Of a DNA stretch of 64,000 bases, positions 1 through 11,011 are shown one piece after another. Under the pieces are notes generated by a model, which saw only the letters and a program-made list of their open reading frames with translations, searched no databases and was not told the origin of the DNA. The position numbers and the translations under genes were made by a program. Source of the DNA: Cytospora piceicola (lineage: Eukaryota; Ascomycota; Sordariomycetes; Diaporthales; Cytosporaceae); contig JALQBC010000002.1 in the NCBI GenBank assembly GCA_023375675.1, positions 1,674,001-1,738,000 on the forward strand. The letters are read 5' to 3'. The first letter of the stretch is position 1; each line of letters opens with the position of its first letter.

Positions 1-415
1 TGCAACGCGTGGTCCAGAAATTCTTTGCCTCGCGCAATCCTGCTCGGCACATCATCCAACGCGGGTACCCCGTCAGTGACAGAACTATTCTGGCATCATG
101 ATGCCAGGAGCGCCGCCATGGTATTCAGGATGCCATCGACCTCAGAAGGGCCCGTCCTGAACCCTCCGTCCGAGCCCTGGCTTTCCAAGAGAAATTGGAA
201 GCACTCGGGGAAGAATCCAGCAGCGTCTGGGCTCCCCGTCCGCAGTTGTATTTGGTTTAGTGACCAAGGCAACCCATGCCGTGTCGTAGACGGACTTCGT
301 CATGAAGCTGGATCCATGATATGGCGTGTCAAGCGATTCCGCCAGTGTTTCGAATCAGCTCCCTAGCCTTGTCGGCCAGTGTGTTTTGTTTCCTCCTGTC
401 GACTGAATCGTCCAT
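1..415 (-). pseudogene. Diterpene cyclase (copalyl diphosphate/kaurene synthase-like), broken 5' fragment
   Basis: Read on the minus strand from an ATG at 415, this matches the N-terminus of fungal bifunctional ent-copalyl diphosphate/ent-kaurene-type cyclases, which make diterpene skeletons from geranylgeranyl diphosphate. Visible landmarks are SVYDTAWV (271-294), [18 protein letters not shown] (about 158-211), [15 protein letters not shown] (about 99-150) and, past a TGA, DDVPSRIARGKEFLDHAL (to base 3). These blocks lie in different frames: one single-base shift falls between KARELI and the SVYDTAWV block, another between CWI and FPECF, and an in-frame TGA follows LLAS. One-base offsets cannot be explained by introns, so this is a pseudogene. 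It runs off the left edge, so the catalytic aspartate motifs are outside the window. Family identity is fairly sure; the product it once made is unknown. Confidence 0.78.
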
Positions 416-1200
416 GGTGGAGGAGTAGCGATGTCATTGGTAATGTCAGGGCTAATAGTCAAATGTACAGTACAATTGAGGCTTGATCTGAGACTTGTTG
501 GTGTGGTGGAGCGACTTCAGGTTGCTTTTCCTAGACGCTGTTCCTATTGTAAGCAATGGTGTACTTACGTATTCGTGGTTATCGTCTTATATGGGGCATG
601 CTGCTGCGGGCCCCCTTCATGAGCTTGAACTGCCCTGTCTATATACATAAGAATCCAAATTAACGGATCAACTAATACTATGGTGTAAAAGTCACGATAA
701 CATGCCCTTATTGGGAAATCTGGTGTTAACCATTCATTGTCGCACCCGGACACAGTGGCAAGAAACGAGACAATATGTATAGCTACATGTAAATCGCATT
801 AGCATAATCCTTCGAAAAGAGGCCATACCTACCCCTATGTAAACTCCCAAAAGTTTACGATCGGTGTTGATTTGTGACACCTATCTGAAGGGGAAAATGA
901 TTTGACGGCTACCTACTTAAGTAGGTACATAACATGACATCGATTGATTCAACTAGTCGGTGCGGAGGTGCCTGTTGTAGATGCCACACAAGGATGTAAA
1001 GGGCTGCATACTACGGCAAGTGGCCGAGGAATGTGTACTCAAAGTATGATTAAGAAATGGTAGCATGAGTATGCTGCAGGCAGTGTAGTATGACATGATT
1101 GCCAGCAGCCTCAAATGATCCACATGTGACAGTGTGACGGGCTCTGCTTGCGGCTCAGCATACTTGGAGAAGCCTCGGACATTGGGCTTAAAGTACTTTA
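416..1200. other. Intergenic, upstream of the cyclase pseudogene
   Basis: No coding sequence is supported on either strand. It holds a perfect palindrome core (ACCTACTTAAGTAGGT, about 911-926) and ends with a TA that abuts the left terminal repeat of the transposon. Confidence 0.6.
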
Positions 1201-1300
1201 CCCGTGGGCCCCACCCTGACGCTGTGCTGCCCACTACGTGCTACGCCCGTAGTAGGTGCCAAAATCAGTCCGCAGCTATTTTAAGTCTATATTTTACACT
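1201..1300. repeat. Left terminal inverted repeat of transposon
   Basis: It begins CCCGTGGGCCCCACCCTGAC and is near-identical to the reverse complement of 4234-4333, with scattered transitions. GC content falls sharply at its inner end. Confidence 0.9.
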
Positions 1301-4233
1301 CTTCAGATTTATATAGGGAACATACTAAATTTCTATATTACACTACCTAAAACTAATATCTTTACAGGTTATATTCAGACTATATTAAAAAACTATTATA
1401 TACGAGATAACTAAAAGCAATAAAAGCAACGATATATAAAAATACTTAAAATTAATTAGATTATAGCTATATAAGGTTATCGCTTTTATCGCTTTAAGGT
1501 TATCGCCTTAACTACTTAAGCTATACCGTATTACTTTATTAATAACTTTTCCGGGCTGTTTTAAAACTTTCTATACCTATATTATATACTAATAACTTTT
1601 TTATCTTTCCGACTATTATATTAAGCTATCATTTTAATCTAAAGCTATTATAACCGGTTAAATAAGTAGTAATAACTTTAATAGCTATAGGTTAAAGCGT
1701 ACTATAGGTACTTCGGTATCTTTTTTACCTTTACTTTAATTTACTTCGCTACTAGCTTTAAAAACCGTAAGCTTTAAATAGCTATTACCTACCTCGATCG
1801 TAAAGCTATTATTAAACGTTAAAATAGTATTTAAAACTAATTTATTAGTAAGTAACTAGTTATATAAAAGCCGTAATAAACCTTCCTTATACCTATTAAG
1901 ATTAATATTTAAAAATAAAAAAATATAATCGTTTACTATTATAAATATATCTTTAGCCGTTATATATTATAAAACGTCCGTTTAAACAGCTAATATTATA
2001 AGTATAGCCGGTATTTATAAATTTAGCTTATCGTTATTTTATATAACCTTACCTGCCGGCTATAAATCTAAGTAATAATATTAAAGCTATCGCCGTTCTA
2101 TAACCTTTATATTGTTTAGTTTTTTCTTAACGTTATACTAAGCTTTATTTAAATCTTACTTTTTCTTTATTTTATACCTATAAGCCTACTCGGCTTACTA
2201 CCGGTCTGTTATAACCGCTATTTTTATAATCTTCCGAACCTTAACGGCCTATATCTTTACTTTTATCGTAATACCCTTTTACTTAATCTCGTCGATTGTA
2301 ATAGAGTTTATAACGTTACCTTCTAGCTTTACCTATAACTTTCTTTTTTTATTCTATATACTTTTAAACTACGCCTGTTTATTCTTTTCGTCGACGTTTA
2401 GTTTCCCTTTAAAATATATAGATTTTAAAGCTATATAAGCTAGATTTTATATAATACGGCGTATAAAAAAGCTTATCTAGTAAATATATTAAAATAGCAG
2501 GCGCTCGGTACTATATAAGCTATATCGGTTATATTTAATAGAAAGGTTAAGTAAAAGGCTAAAGTAAACAGGTTAATTCGAACTAAGCTGTTTTTAAAGT
2601 ATTTCGGCGAGAATAATACTATAGTTAAAAAGCTAAAGGCTACTTTTAAAAAAGCCGGCTATAATATAAAAGGCTATAAATACCGACTTTATTATAAGCT
2701 ATACTATAGTTAATAAATACTTAATTAATATAAATTTTCACGCTTTTTCCGTATACCTAAAAGGCTTTATAAATAAAGTTATTATAAATAAATATAAGGT
2801 TATTTTTATAAACCTTCTTTTATAAAACCTATTAATACTATACCTTTAACTACTAGAAAACGCCTATATCTATCGGCTATAATAAGTATATTAAATAAGG
2901 TAGTAAAAAAATAACTAATATATTAAACTATAAATAATAATCTAAAACGGTAATACTATAATACTTTAAAAAGCCGTCGATAAAAAGGCATCGTTAAACT
3001 TTAGCCTTATTTATATATAAGCTGTTACCTATCTATATAAAGTTATTTTTCTACCGCTAGTTAAATATAAAGTTAAAATTAATATCGAACTAAGCTTAAA
3101 AGGTAATATTACAGCCTTTAAAGTAAACGTAATAAGGAAAAGAGTATTTATTAAAGTAACGTACTTAGTTTATTATATAAACCGTATTCGAAAAGCTAAT
3201 ATCGCTTTTAATAAACCTAATATCTTTATCTAAGCTAAATTTAACCTAATAAAAATTCGGCTATTACTTAAAAATATAAAAGGTAAGGATAGTATTACCT
3301 ATAACGTTACTATAACTAATTAAGGTTATAGACTTATAATTATTAAAATTATATATTTTAGCTATTTTAGCTTACTTTATTTTAATTATTACAATAACTA
3401 TACGGCTAGCTATAACGGCGATACGGTTACTGTATTCGTTAGCGTTTTATACGTTTAATAAGATAAGGTTATATTTATTCCGGGCCGTATTAATAATATC
3501 GAAAAACCTGTTAATATCGTAAGTAGCTAGTTCGAAGCCTTTCTAAGTAATTTCGATAAGTTTAATAATAACTATACGAAACTTAAAGTAATCGTTTAAC
3601 TACTATAAGAACTAATAGCTACCGACTATAGGTTAGCTATATAAGGTATACGCGTAGTTAGCCGCGCCGGTAACTATACTTTTAAAAACCGGAAAACTTT
3701 TTTAACTAAGCTGTATTATATATTTTATAATAGCTTTATCTTTTTAGTCGTTAAAGGCTTTAAGCTAGCCGATAAACCGGCTAAAAAGCTATAGCTTACC
3801 GTATTACTTAATAGAATATATATACTTTCGAATAACGCTTTTATTATATAAGGTTTAGTCGGTAAAAGCTTAAATAAAGGTTTATAATAGCTTTTTCGGC
3901 TTTAGATCTTTTCGGTTTTTAAGCCGGTTTTAGCGACGTTTATACTATATAGCAAAGTTAGCCTACTATTTCTAATATAAGGCGTCCTTGTTACGTTAAA
4001 TATCTAAATACGTATATACGACCTCGGCGTAGTAAGAGGGTAAAAAGTCGTTCTTTTAAAACTACGAAGGCGAAGGTAATAATAGTATAAATACTATAGT
4101 AAAAAAGTAAAAAAAAGCAGGGTTAATAAAAGGTTAGTATAAATTATTAGTAATACTCCGCGTTTATTATAAAAGTAAATGTTAAGATATAACGGAACTT
4201 ATAAAGTGCTAATAAATTTAGTAGGTAGGCGTA

Positions 4234-4333
4234 AGTGTAAAATGCGGACTTAAAATAACTGCGGACTAATTTTAACACCTACTACGGGCGCAGCACGTAG
4301 TAGGCAGCACAGCGTCAGGGTAGGGCCCACAGG
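4234..4333. repeat. Right terminal inverted repeat of transposon
   Basis: Its reverse complement begins CCTGTGGGCCCTACCCTGAC and aligns with 1201-1300 through the shared inner motif TTTTAAGTC and ATTTTACACT. Several C in the left copy are T here, consistent with RIP. Confidence 0.9.
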
Positions 4334-4531
4334 TAGTTGTACATAGTATTTACCTACCTGGTACATAGGGCGACAGTTCCTGCAAGCACCTGGGCCCTCA
4401 CTTACTACCTAAGTACTTAAGCTCGACTATGAACACTCCACTTCACCGTGCAGACGAAATCTCATTGATGCATTCTTTCCTGTTTCACTAGTACCATATC
4501 TGCTCGTACACGACATATCTTCGTCTCAACC

Positions 4532-5545
4532 ATGGCACAGCTCTCATTGTGGGCCTACTGGTGCCTCAAGGTTCCGGTCCTCCTTCTCCGCATTCTTACT
4601 GTTCTCAAGGCGCGTGCGCCACTGCGCCGTGATCGCCTGCTCGCTGAGACCCAATACCCGGTGCGACGCGAGCGGCTCCACATTCCCTCTCGTGACCCCG
4701 GCCGCTTCATCATCGCCGAATTGTACCTCCCTCGTCCTCCGCCGTCATCGTCTTCCTCGCCCGCACCTCCCCCAAGGCCAACACCGGTGCTCGTCAACTA
4801 CCATGGCAGCGGCTTCGTCCTGACCAGGTTGCTGGGCACCAACTCGCTCTTCTGCGCCCGCGCCGCCCACGACCTCGGAATCCCCGTCCTCGACGCTGAC
4901 TACCGTAAGGCGCCCGAGCACCCCTTCCCAGCCGCCCTGCACGACGTCGAGGACGTGCTGCACTGGGTAGGGGCACGCTCGAGCCCTGCCAGCAGCGACG
5001 GCGACCTCCGCTTTGATGCCGCCCGCGTAGTCCTCTCGGGCTTCAGCTCGGGCGGCGCGCTCGCCCTGGCCGCGGCGTCGGCGCTCCGCAGGGGAATCCT
5101 GCAGTCCTCGGGCGTCGGCATCCGCGGCGTCGTGGCGCTGTACCCGCTTGCGGACCTCACGCTCCCGTCGAGGGAGAAACTGGCCCCCCGTGACGGTATC
5201 AGCCCCATGGAACCCTCGGTTCTAGACCTGTTCGTCGATTGCTACCTGCCGGACCAGGGCGACCGGGCGGATCCGCGCGCGTCGCCGGGTAAGGCAGATC
5301 CTGCCGAGTACCCCGGGACCGTGGCAGTTCTGTCATGCGAGGGCGACAGGCTAGCGCCTGAAGCGCTGGCTCTGGAGAGTCGATTACAGGGTTGCCCGTC
5401 TGTGAAGGCAGTGGGCACGATGCTGATGGGCGTGGGGCATGGGTTTGATGCTGGTGTGGAGCAGGGGACGCTCGAGTGGGAGAGACGTGAGGAGATGTAT
5501 GCACTAGCAGTGGAGACAGTCAAGGGAGCAATTGAGGAAGTCTAG
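4532..5545 (+). CDS. Alpha/beta hydrolase (HSL-type esterase/lipase)
   Basis: This single-exon protein of 337 residues belongs to the hormone-sensitive-lipase/arylacetamide deacetylase group of alpha/beta hydrolases, which cleave carboxyl esters of small lipids or secondary metabolites. It shows the oxyanion-hole motif HGSG (residues 91-94), the block YRKAPEHPFPAALHDVEDVL (124-143), the nucleophile motif GFSSG with Ser172, an acid candidate Asp in EGDRLAPEA (about 273) and the catalytic His in GVGHGFD (about 303). A hydrophobic N-terminus (about 5-24) may be a membrane anchor. The start has a good context (CCATGGC). Its promoter is squeezed against the RIP-degraded transposon. Neighbours are two ruined metabolic genes, so it may be a survivor of a lost biosynthetic cluster; that is inference. 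Substrate unknown. Confidence 0.88.
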   Translation: MAQLSLWAYWCLKVPVLLLRILTVLKARAPLRRDRLLAETQYPVRRERLHIPSRDPGRFIIAELYLPRPPPSSSSSPAPPPRPTPVLVNYHGSGFVLTRLLGTNSLFCARAAHDLGIPVLDADYRKAPEHPFPAALHDVEDVLHWVGARSSPASSDGDLRFDAARVVLSGFSSGGALALAAASALRRGILQSSGVGIRGVVALYPLADLTLPSREKLAPRDGISPMEPSVLDLFVDCYLPDQGDRADPRASPGKADPAEYPGTVAVLSCEGDRLAPEALALESRLQGCPSVKAVGTMLMGVGHGFDAGVEQGTLEWERREEMYALAVETVKGAIEEV

Positions 5546-6249
5546 GGCGTGTGTTCACACCCGCACGAGAAGACACGGCACCCATTTTGGAATTCAAAAG
5601 ACCGCTTGAAAGTGCCGGACAGGTTGCTCATCAAGAAATTGAAGGGTTGCAAGTCGCTCAGCAGAGGTTTTATCTCAATTCCAAGGCCAAGACAAGTTGT
5701 GGGGTTTCAGTGGAGGGGACATCATCATAGAGGTCACGATATTCTTTGCGAAAGGTAGAACGTAAGGACCCTTGATCGCGAGGTAACCAAGCCCGGTTCA
5801 ACGCTGGTATGTCTTCAGCCCCCGACCGGCTTCATTCCCGACGATCACAAAACCAAGGCGTTATACAACCTGCATCCATCCTTGTGAGAACCCTGGGAGG
5901 TCCCTGGAGTTCATCTATCACCCGTTCGACTTGCGGGCTTCAGACCCTGGAGGCTCACAGTAACTCCCGTCATTTCATCCAGCGAGCTGCGAGACAAACT
6001 CTACTAGATCGACTTGAGGCGGGGTGCTGATGGCTGATATGTAAGAGTGCCCACATATGTCACGACATGGAGATGATTATTTCATACCAGAGATCAAAGG
6101 CCTCATCTATGAACGAGAAGGTAGCTGGGGTAGCTGGAAAGGACCTCGATGGCTACACCAATGCCGAGACTTAAGAGATTATGTCGGGGAGAGGTGCCAG
6201 TGGCAGTCCCACGTGCATCTCAACAGCCCTAGTGTGTAAGTACGGGTCC
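5546..6249. other. Intergenic between hydrolase and ligase pseudogene
   Basis: No recognisable gene. The 3' end may hold more decayed N-terminal sequence of the acyl-CoA ligase pseudogene, but I could not align it. Confidence 0.5.
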
Positions 6250-6962
6250 AAGCCAGGGCAGACAATGTCCCTTTTTCAGCCGGGACTCGACATGGTACAT
6301 AGTCACTATTTTCGCCGCGGGCAGACTATGGGGAGTTGTGTCTGGGGCATCACCAGCGTATACTTTTGAGGACATGACATGTCCCAACTCTCCGGATCCC
6401 ACCATGAAAGAACAAGGACGTCTGCGCGTCTCTAATCATCTCTTCCGGCACGACCGGTCTGCCCAGAACCATTTTGATATTCCGCGATAACGTGGCAGCA
6501 TAGTGCCTCCGGCTAATCTCCATCACGCCCGAAGAAGACCACCGGAAGATCCTCGGAGTGTTGCCGCTACTTCACATGACAAGCATCGCCCAGATGATAC
6601 ACCTCCCCATTGCCGTCAACACGGAGGTGGTCATGCTGCCGACGTTCAAGATGAAGGCAACGCTACAGCGAATTGAGGGATTGTGTATTCGGATAACCAC
6701 CAGGTCGAGGACTGCGCTGTCCTTCAGTTCCCTGGTGGCTTGGCGGGAGAGTGACTAAAGGGCTTATGTGGTCCTCAAGCCGGGTGCGGTTGCAAACCAG
6801 GCCCTTGGCGAGAATAATGTGCGGGAATTTGAGGAGAGGAAGGTGCGGCATAAGTAGATTAAAGAGGTTAAGTCTACCTAGGTTGCAAGAAATCCCCAAG
6901 AGTGCAAGTGGGATGATCTTGAGGAGAGGGATCGGTCGTGGAGTGGCACTCGTGGTGTGGTG
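6250..6962 (+). pseudogene. 4-coumarate:CoA ligase-like acyl-CoA synthetase, shattered
   Basis: Fragments of the AMP-forming adenylate superfamily lie in the right order but in different frames. They are VVSGASPAYTFEDM (about 6330-6376), the ATP-binding signature ISSGTTGLPR (about 6442-6471), LPLLHMTSIAQMIHLP (about 6561-6608), VEDCAVLQFPGGLAGE (about 6702-6749), VVLKPGAVANQALGE (about 6769-6813) and the C-terminal lysine-loop block LQEIPKSASGMILRR (about 6882-6926). In SASGK-type motifs the last residue is the catalytic lysine; here it reads methionine. Between the LPLLHMT block and the VEDCAVL block the central A3-A7 region of the family is missing, so there is an internal deletion as well as stops and frameshifts. 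Intact relatives (about 550 residues) activate aromatic or fatty acids as CoA thioesters. The identity is secure from ordered motifs; the original substrate cannot be told. Confidence 0.85.
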
Positions 6963-7513
6963 GTGAGGAGCGACGGGGCGGCTGTCCTCAAGCTGAAAAG
7001 AGTAAGGGGGACAAGCTCCAGCTCTAGTGATAGCGAATCGAGTTAGACAATTATGATGAATGCATTATAGACTTCAGACCGACCATAATGTCTACCCGTA
7101 GGGACCTGTGCTGGAAGAAGAGAACAATAGAACTGACATACTCAGCGGTTAAAAGTGGACTCTCCCGCTTACACGGGCTGACGGGCTACTTAGTATACCT
7201 ACCTAGGTATAAGTACTTAAGTACTTAGTAGGAGGTAGTATGTGGAGCGACTGAAGAACCCTGAACCCTGACCCACCATGACGTTGATTGGGGTCCCTTG
7301 TTGTCCCCTTCAGTGTTGTTGCCCCCAACGGTCCCCAAGTCTTTCCCCCTCAACAAACATGCTCCGGTAGTCCAACTCCAGTACTTGGGGTTCAAAGTTG
7401 CGCTTCAACTTATTCTGACGTACCTTACCTTACCTGACTATTGCATCTTGGTTTGAACTACCAAGCACCACCAAGCGCCGGCACGAACACAGCTCGACTT
7501 ACCAACAACCAAC
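6963..7513. other. Intergenic with palindrome cluster
   Basis: No gene seen. Positions 7188-7240 carry tandem ACCTAGGT/ACTTAAGT-type palindromes. The last 70 bp, rich in CCAAGCACC-like sequence, lead into the ATG at 7514. Confidence 0.55.
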
Positions 7514-8860
7514 ATGGCAGAAAAGCGGGAGAATAATGCCCACGTGGACGTGGATTCGGCCCATCCCCATCAAGCCCTCACGCGACGCAACATGCGAGAT
7601 TTCAACAGAGCAGAGCGGCAAGAAGAGGCCCGGAAGAAGGGGGTGCCCACACCGGCCACGAGGAACAGCGGACGGGAGTACCGAACCTCGCAATCATCGC
7701 TCAACCGAGAGGCTGTCCCCGACATTGCCCAGAAGTACAACACAGAGGCCCCTGCGGAGAAAGCGAATATCAACAAGCCGGTCTTCCAGGCGACGGCTTC
7801 AGACAGGGTGCTGAAACCCCATGCTAGGCCGAAAGCACAGCAGAAGCCATCCCCTGATGGGAAGCGGAAGCTGGTCGACGAGAAGGCCGAAAGGATGAAG
7901 ATGACCGGGCTGGAGTTGATAGCGGAGAAAGAAGCCAGAAAAGATAAAGAGCAAGGAGGAGAGGCTAGGAAGAGACACAGCGCCGCTGAAGGTCCGAATC
8001 GACACCAGCCCGGTGTCGATATACGGGCCCCTCGCGCATCGACGAAACCATCACCAGGAAAGGCCACTATGCCCGAAGGTCCATCGACAGATGTGGCGTC
8101 CCTATTCCCTCCGGAGTTCCCACGGTTCCAGTCTGTACAGAACGTGAACGACATTGGTGCATATCTTGCCAATGCGAGTTATATCGTGTCTGTGGGGGGC
8201 CCACCGGTGTCCGATCTCAAATACGGGGTCATCCTTGTTCCACTTGGCGAGGAAAGACTATTGTTTGGGAAACAACCAGATAACGCGGAGACACAGAGCC
8301 TTTCAGAGGGTGGACCCGAGGTGGAAGAACCGCCCCAATCTCGACCAAAAGAAGCGGGACAACCGGGTCTGCACGCTCTGGACGAAGATAGCGCTCAGTT
8401 TCGGCGGCCGAGGTTCGCATCTCGTGAGCACAATACCGAGTCCATAGCCTCACCTGCTGTTCAAAGTCCGGTACATAATGGAGGAGACAACGTGCACACC
8501 ATCGGCAAGGGCAAGGCAGATGAAAACGATCAAGGGATAGAACATGTCGCCGACGGCGACGTGTTAGATGTTGAAGGTGACACTCAGATGAGTGGACAGG
8601 ATCATCCTGCTCCAGATGAATCAACAAGGCATGCAGATGTCCCCAAGAAGAAGGGGCAAAGGAATACTACGACCGTTACTACAAAACCACGACGGAATTC
8701 CCTGAGGCAAACTGCATCAAAACCGCAGGGTGTCGTGAAGACGACAATCGGGGACGCGAGGAAGGCATTCTTGGCAGCGGAAAACCATGAAAACCCACGG
8801 GCGCTACGTTCTAGAAAGCCACTGCCAGGTTCAGGAACCCGAACCAGCACAAGGCCATGA
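7514..8860 (+). CDS. Hypothetical disordered, charged protein
   Basis: A single open frame of 448 residues starts in a strong context (CCAACATGGCA). I recognise no domain. The protein is rich in Lys, Arg, Glu, Pro and Ser and is probably disordered throughout, apart from a short hydrophobic stretch at about 213-255 (FPRFQSVQNVNDIGAYLANA, then SYIVSVGG and YGVILVPLGEERLLFG) that could fold. Basic clusters such as KPHARPKAQQK, KKKGQR and the C-terminal RSRKPLPGSGTRTSTRP suggest nucleic-acid or chromatin contact, but this is only compositional. No signal peptide or membrane segment. It sits next to the decayed metabolic region and may be lineage-restricted. The frame is much longer than any shadow frame here, so it is probably real. 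Confidence 0.6.
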   Translation: MAEKRENNAHVDVDSAHPHQALTRRNMRDFNRAERQEEARKKGVPTPATRNSGREYRTSQSSLNREAVPDIAQKYNTEAPAEKANINKPVFQATASDRVLKPHARPKAQQKPSPDGKRKLVDEKAERMKMTGLELIAEKEARKDKEQGGEARKRHSAAEGPNRHQPGVDIRAPRASTKPSPGKATMPEGPSTDVASLFPPEFPRFQSVQNVNDIGAYLANASYIVSVGGPPVSDLKYGVILVPLGEERLLFGKQPDNAETQSLSEGGPEVEEPPQSRPKEAGQPGLHALDEDSAQFRRPRFASREHNTESIASPAVQSPVHNGGDNVHTIGKGKADENDQGIEHVADGDVLDVEGDTQMSGQDHPAPDESTRHADVPKKKGQRNTTTVTTKPRRNSLRQTASKPQGVVKTTIGDARKAFLAAENHENPRALRSRKPLPGSGTRTSTRP

Positions 8861-11011
8861 CAGGAGTAGCGAAACGAAGAGGTTTGATGACCTAACCAAC
8901 AATCCCATCCCACTGTTACATGCAACGGCGTGGATGAACAGAAACACCATGGCTGTTGTTTTACCGTCTGGTCATGAAGGCGCAATTCTCATGTGTATGT
9001 GTTGTGCATACGTAAGGGAAACATGGGTGGGTTTGCGGAGAAGACCTGGGAACTGTGGTCTACATGTGCGCAATCCCCCCCTGGGCCTTGTGCGATCAAG
9101 GAAATTTTCTTCCTAATTGCGTGATTGAATTCCTGGAAGGGGGGAATAGTTCGAAGTCCTCAAGATACACAACACGGCAGTCTGGGTAAACAACCCCCGA
9201 CTTGACGTGCCATATCTATCAGTTCCCACGTTTCACGATCACACAGCTTGTCCACTTTCCTGGCCCGGCGACGACCAAATCCACTGGGCTTTATAAGCTC
9301 ATTTAAGGTTTCTTGGCGAGCAGTATCCGGCCTGCATAATGTGGAGATATGAGACGCGCCTCAGCCCTTTGAGATCTGAAGCGGCGGCGTTGTTGTCGAC
9401 CTCGTCTCTGTAGTCCGAGGCTCGAATGGCCGGCCTGATATGGTGGACCGCTCGGCCTCGTGAATGGTGGAAGTAAAAGCTGAGCAATTGGGATGAACCC
9501 TTGTTGATAACAGCGATACTTGATCTACCCCAGACTTGCGGTTCCAACCTGACGACTCTGTTTATCTATTTGGTGTTGCTTCCCCTGAGCCAACATTGTC
9601 GATCACAACTTTCAGAGCTGCAGACCACGGGATAACGTCAGCACTGTCCTGGATTGTCTGGGTATCCCCTACTATATTTCCACATGCTGACGCGTCTCTG
9701 TAACTTCGCTCGGTGTGTGGCTTGACCCAAGTCGCCTCGACGGTTGGGCGCTAATTCCTGCTTTGCAAGCGAGTGGCTGCCGTTGTCAACTACGCATGTG
9801 CCGTCCTCCCGATGGCCCGGTACGTGCTCGCATATCTGTTTCAAATGAAACACCAATTACTTCCCCACACCGGTCGTTACTTGTTTCGCGCTTGTACCCC
9901 TGTCCGGTTGGAAACCAATAATATAGGCGAGGACAGCCTGGTGGGCCACAATCTGGACGACACAGGTCGATATGGGATAAGGCTGCCGGCACCTCAGCCC
10001 CTGGTCTACTACGCACGTTTCTGGGGGTTGATCTGGCATGTACACTACCACACCTCATCACCTTTTCTATTGCATATGCAAGTGTCTACAGGATGCTATT
10101 GGAAGCCTAGATGTTTCAAGTATGCACTCGGACATCTTGGTTGCGGTATTTGTTTATCAAACACTTGAGACAAGCATCACGTCAGGTCTGGGATGAACGT
10201 TGCCTCCATGTCGAATATCGGGTCTTTGGCCCCCTTTCCCTGCTCGCTCTTCGTGTCTAGCCAGTGCTAGAGTCGTGAGTCTGGCCGGGATATGGCCGCA
10301 ATCTTCAGTTACAGTGTATCGTTTCGCCTCTGACTTGGGCTCGTCAAGCTGGAACGGCGACAACGGCGTCTCTATACGTGCGTGTCATGGATATCATGTC
10401 ATTGTGGGCGCGACGCCACTTTCACAATCCCCGGTACAGGAGGACCACCACTTATGCCACAATGCCACAACGTACACCATGCCTTTCCCTGTCGTTCACC
10501 AGGCCTGGGCCATGTCACAACATTAATACCACACGGCGGAAAAAAGATTTCCGCTTCCTTCCTATCACGGAGGAGATGCCCCTGCATTAGGTGCTCCCTC
10601 CGAGCGTCTATATGGCTGCAGGGGTCGATCTTGTAAGTAACATTCCGCAGTACCACAGCACACAACTACCGGCAGCTCGCAATTGCTTGTGTTTCAGCGA
10701 GAGGCTTGTGGCTGAAGGGCCTCGATGCTGCCAGTAGCCCAAGTGGGTGTACATGGAGGGTGAACAGATATAAGTATATCCCATATCCCCACGTTCTCTC
10801 CCTTCCCTTCTAGACCTCATCATCTTCAGCCCAAAGACTTCCAGGCCCACCAAGCAGCCCTCCTTCCTTTCAACAAGCGTTTTGACAGCGTCTTGAAAAA
10901 TACCAATCGTTTGATACGACTGTTTCTTCTACACACGGATCTCACTTCCACCCCGTCACTTTTCGACACAACAGACAAAAACCAACTACACAACCAAAAC
11001 ACACGGCCAAC
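8861..11011. other. 2.15-kb intergenic region
   Basis: Several frames of 60-130 codons exist but none resembles a protein family or has plausible start and splice context, so none is called. The last 250 bp are pyrimidine-rich leader-like sequence for the secreted protein gene at 11012. Confidence 0.5.

Larger units (their letters stand above)
1201..4333. mobile_element. RIP-degraded DNA transposon with long terminal inverted repeats
   Basis: This 3,133-bp block is bounded by imperfect inverted repeats of about 100 bp and flanked by TA on both sides (1199-1200 and 4334-4335), as expected for TA-targeting Tc1/mariner-Fot1/pogo elements. The interior is extremely AT-rich and almost empty of CA and TG dinucleotides, while TA is in great excess and CG/GC survive. 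That is the pattern of RIP, which turns CpA into TpA. Differences between the two terminal repeats are mostly C/T transitions, as RIP would give. No open frame of useful length survives, so the transposase cannot be typed. The TA flank could also be part of the inverted repeat, so superfamily assignment is tentative. The element ends only about 200 bp before the start of an intact hydrolase gene whose GC-rich sequence shows no RIP. Confidence 0.88.

Noticed and set aside
25..366. 113-codon plus-strand open frame
   Set aside because: It is the antisense of the diterpene cyclase pseudogene, whose motifs are on the minus strand.
1301..4233. Attempt to read a transposase in the AT-rich interior
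   Set aside because: RIP has placed stops in every frame; a few Lys/Tyr-rich strings on the plus strand are composition, not a secure match.
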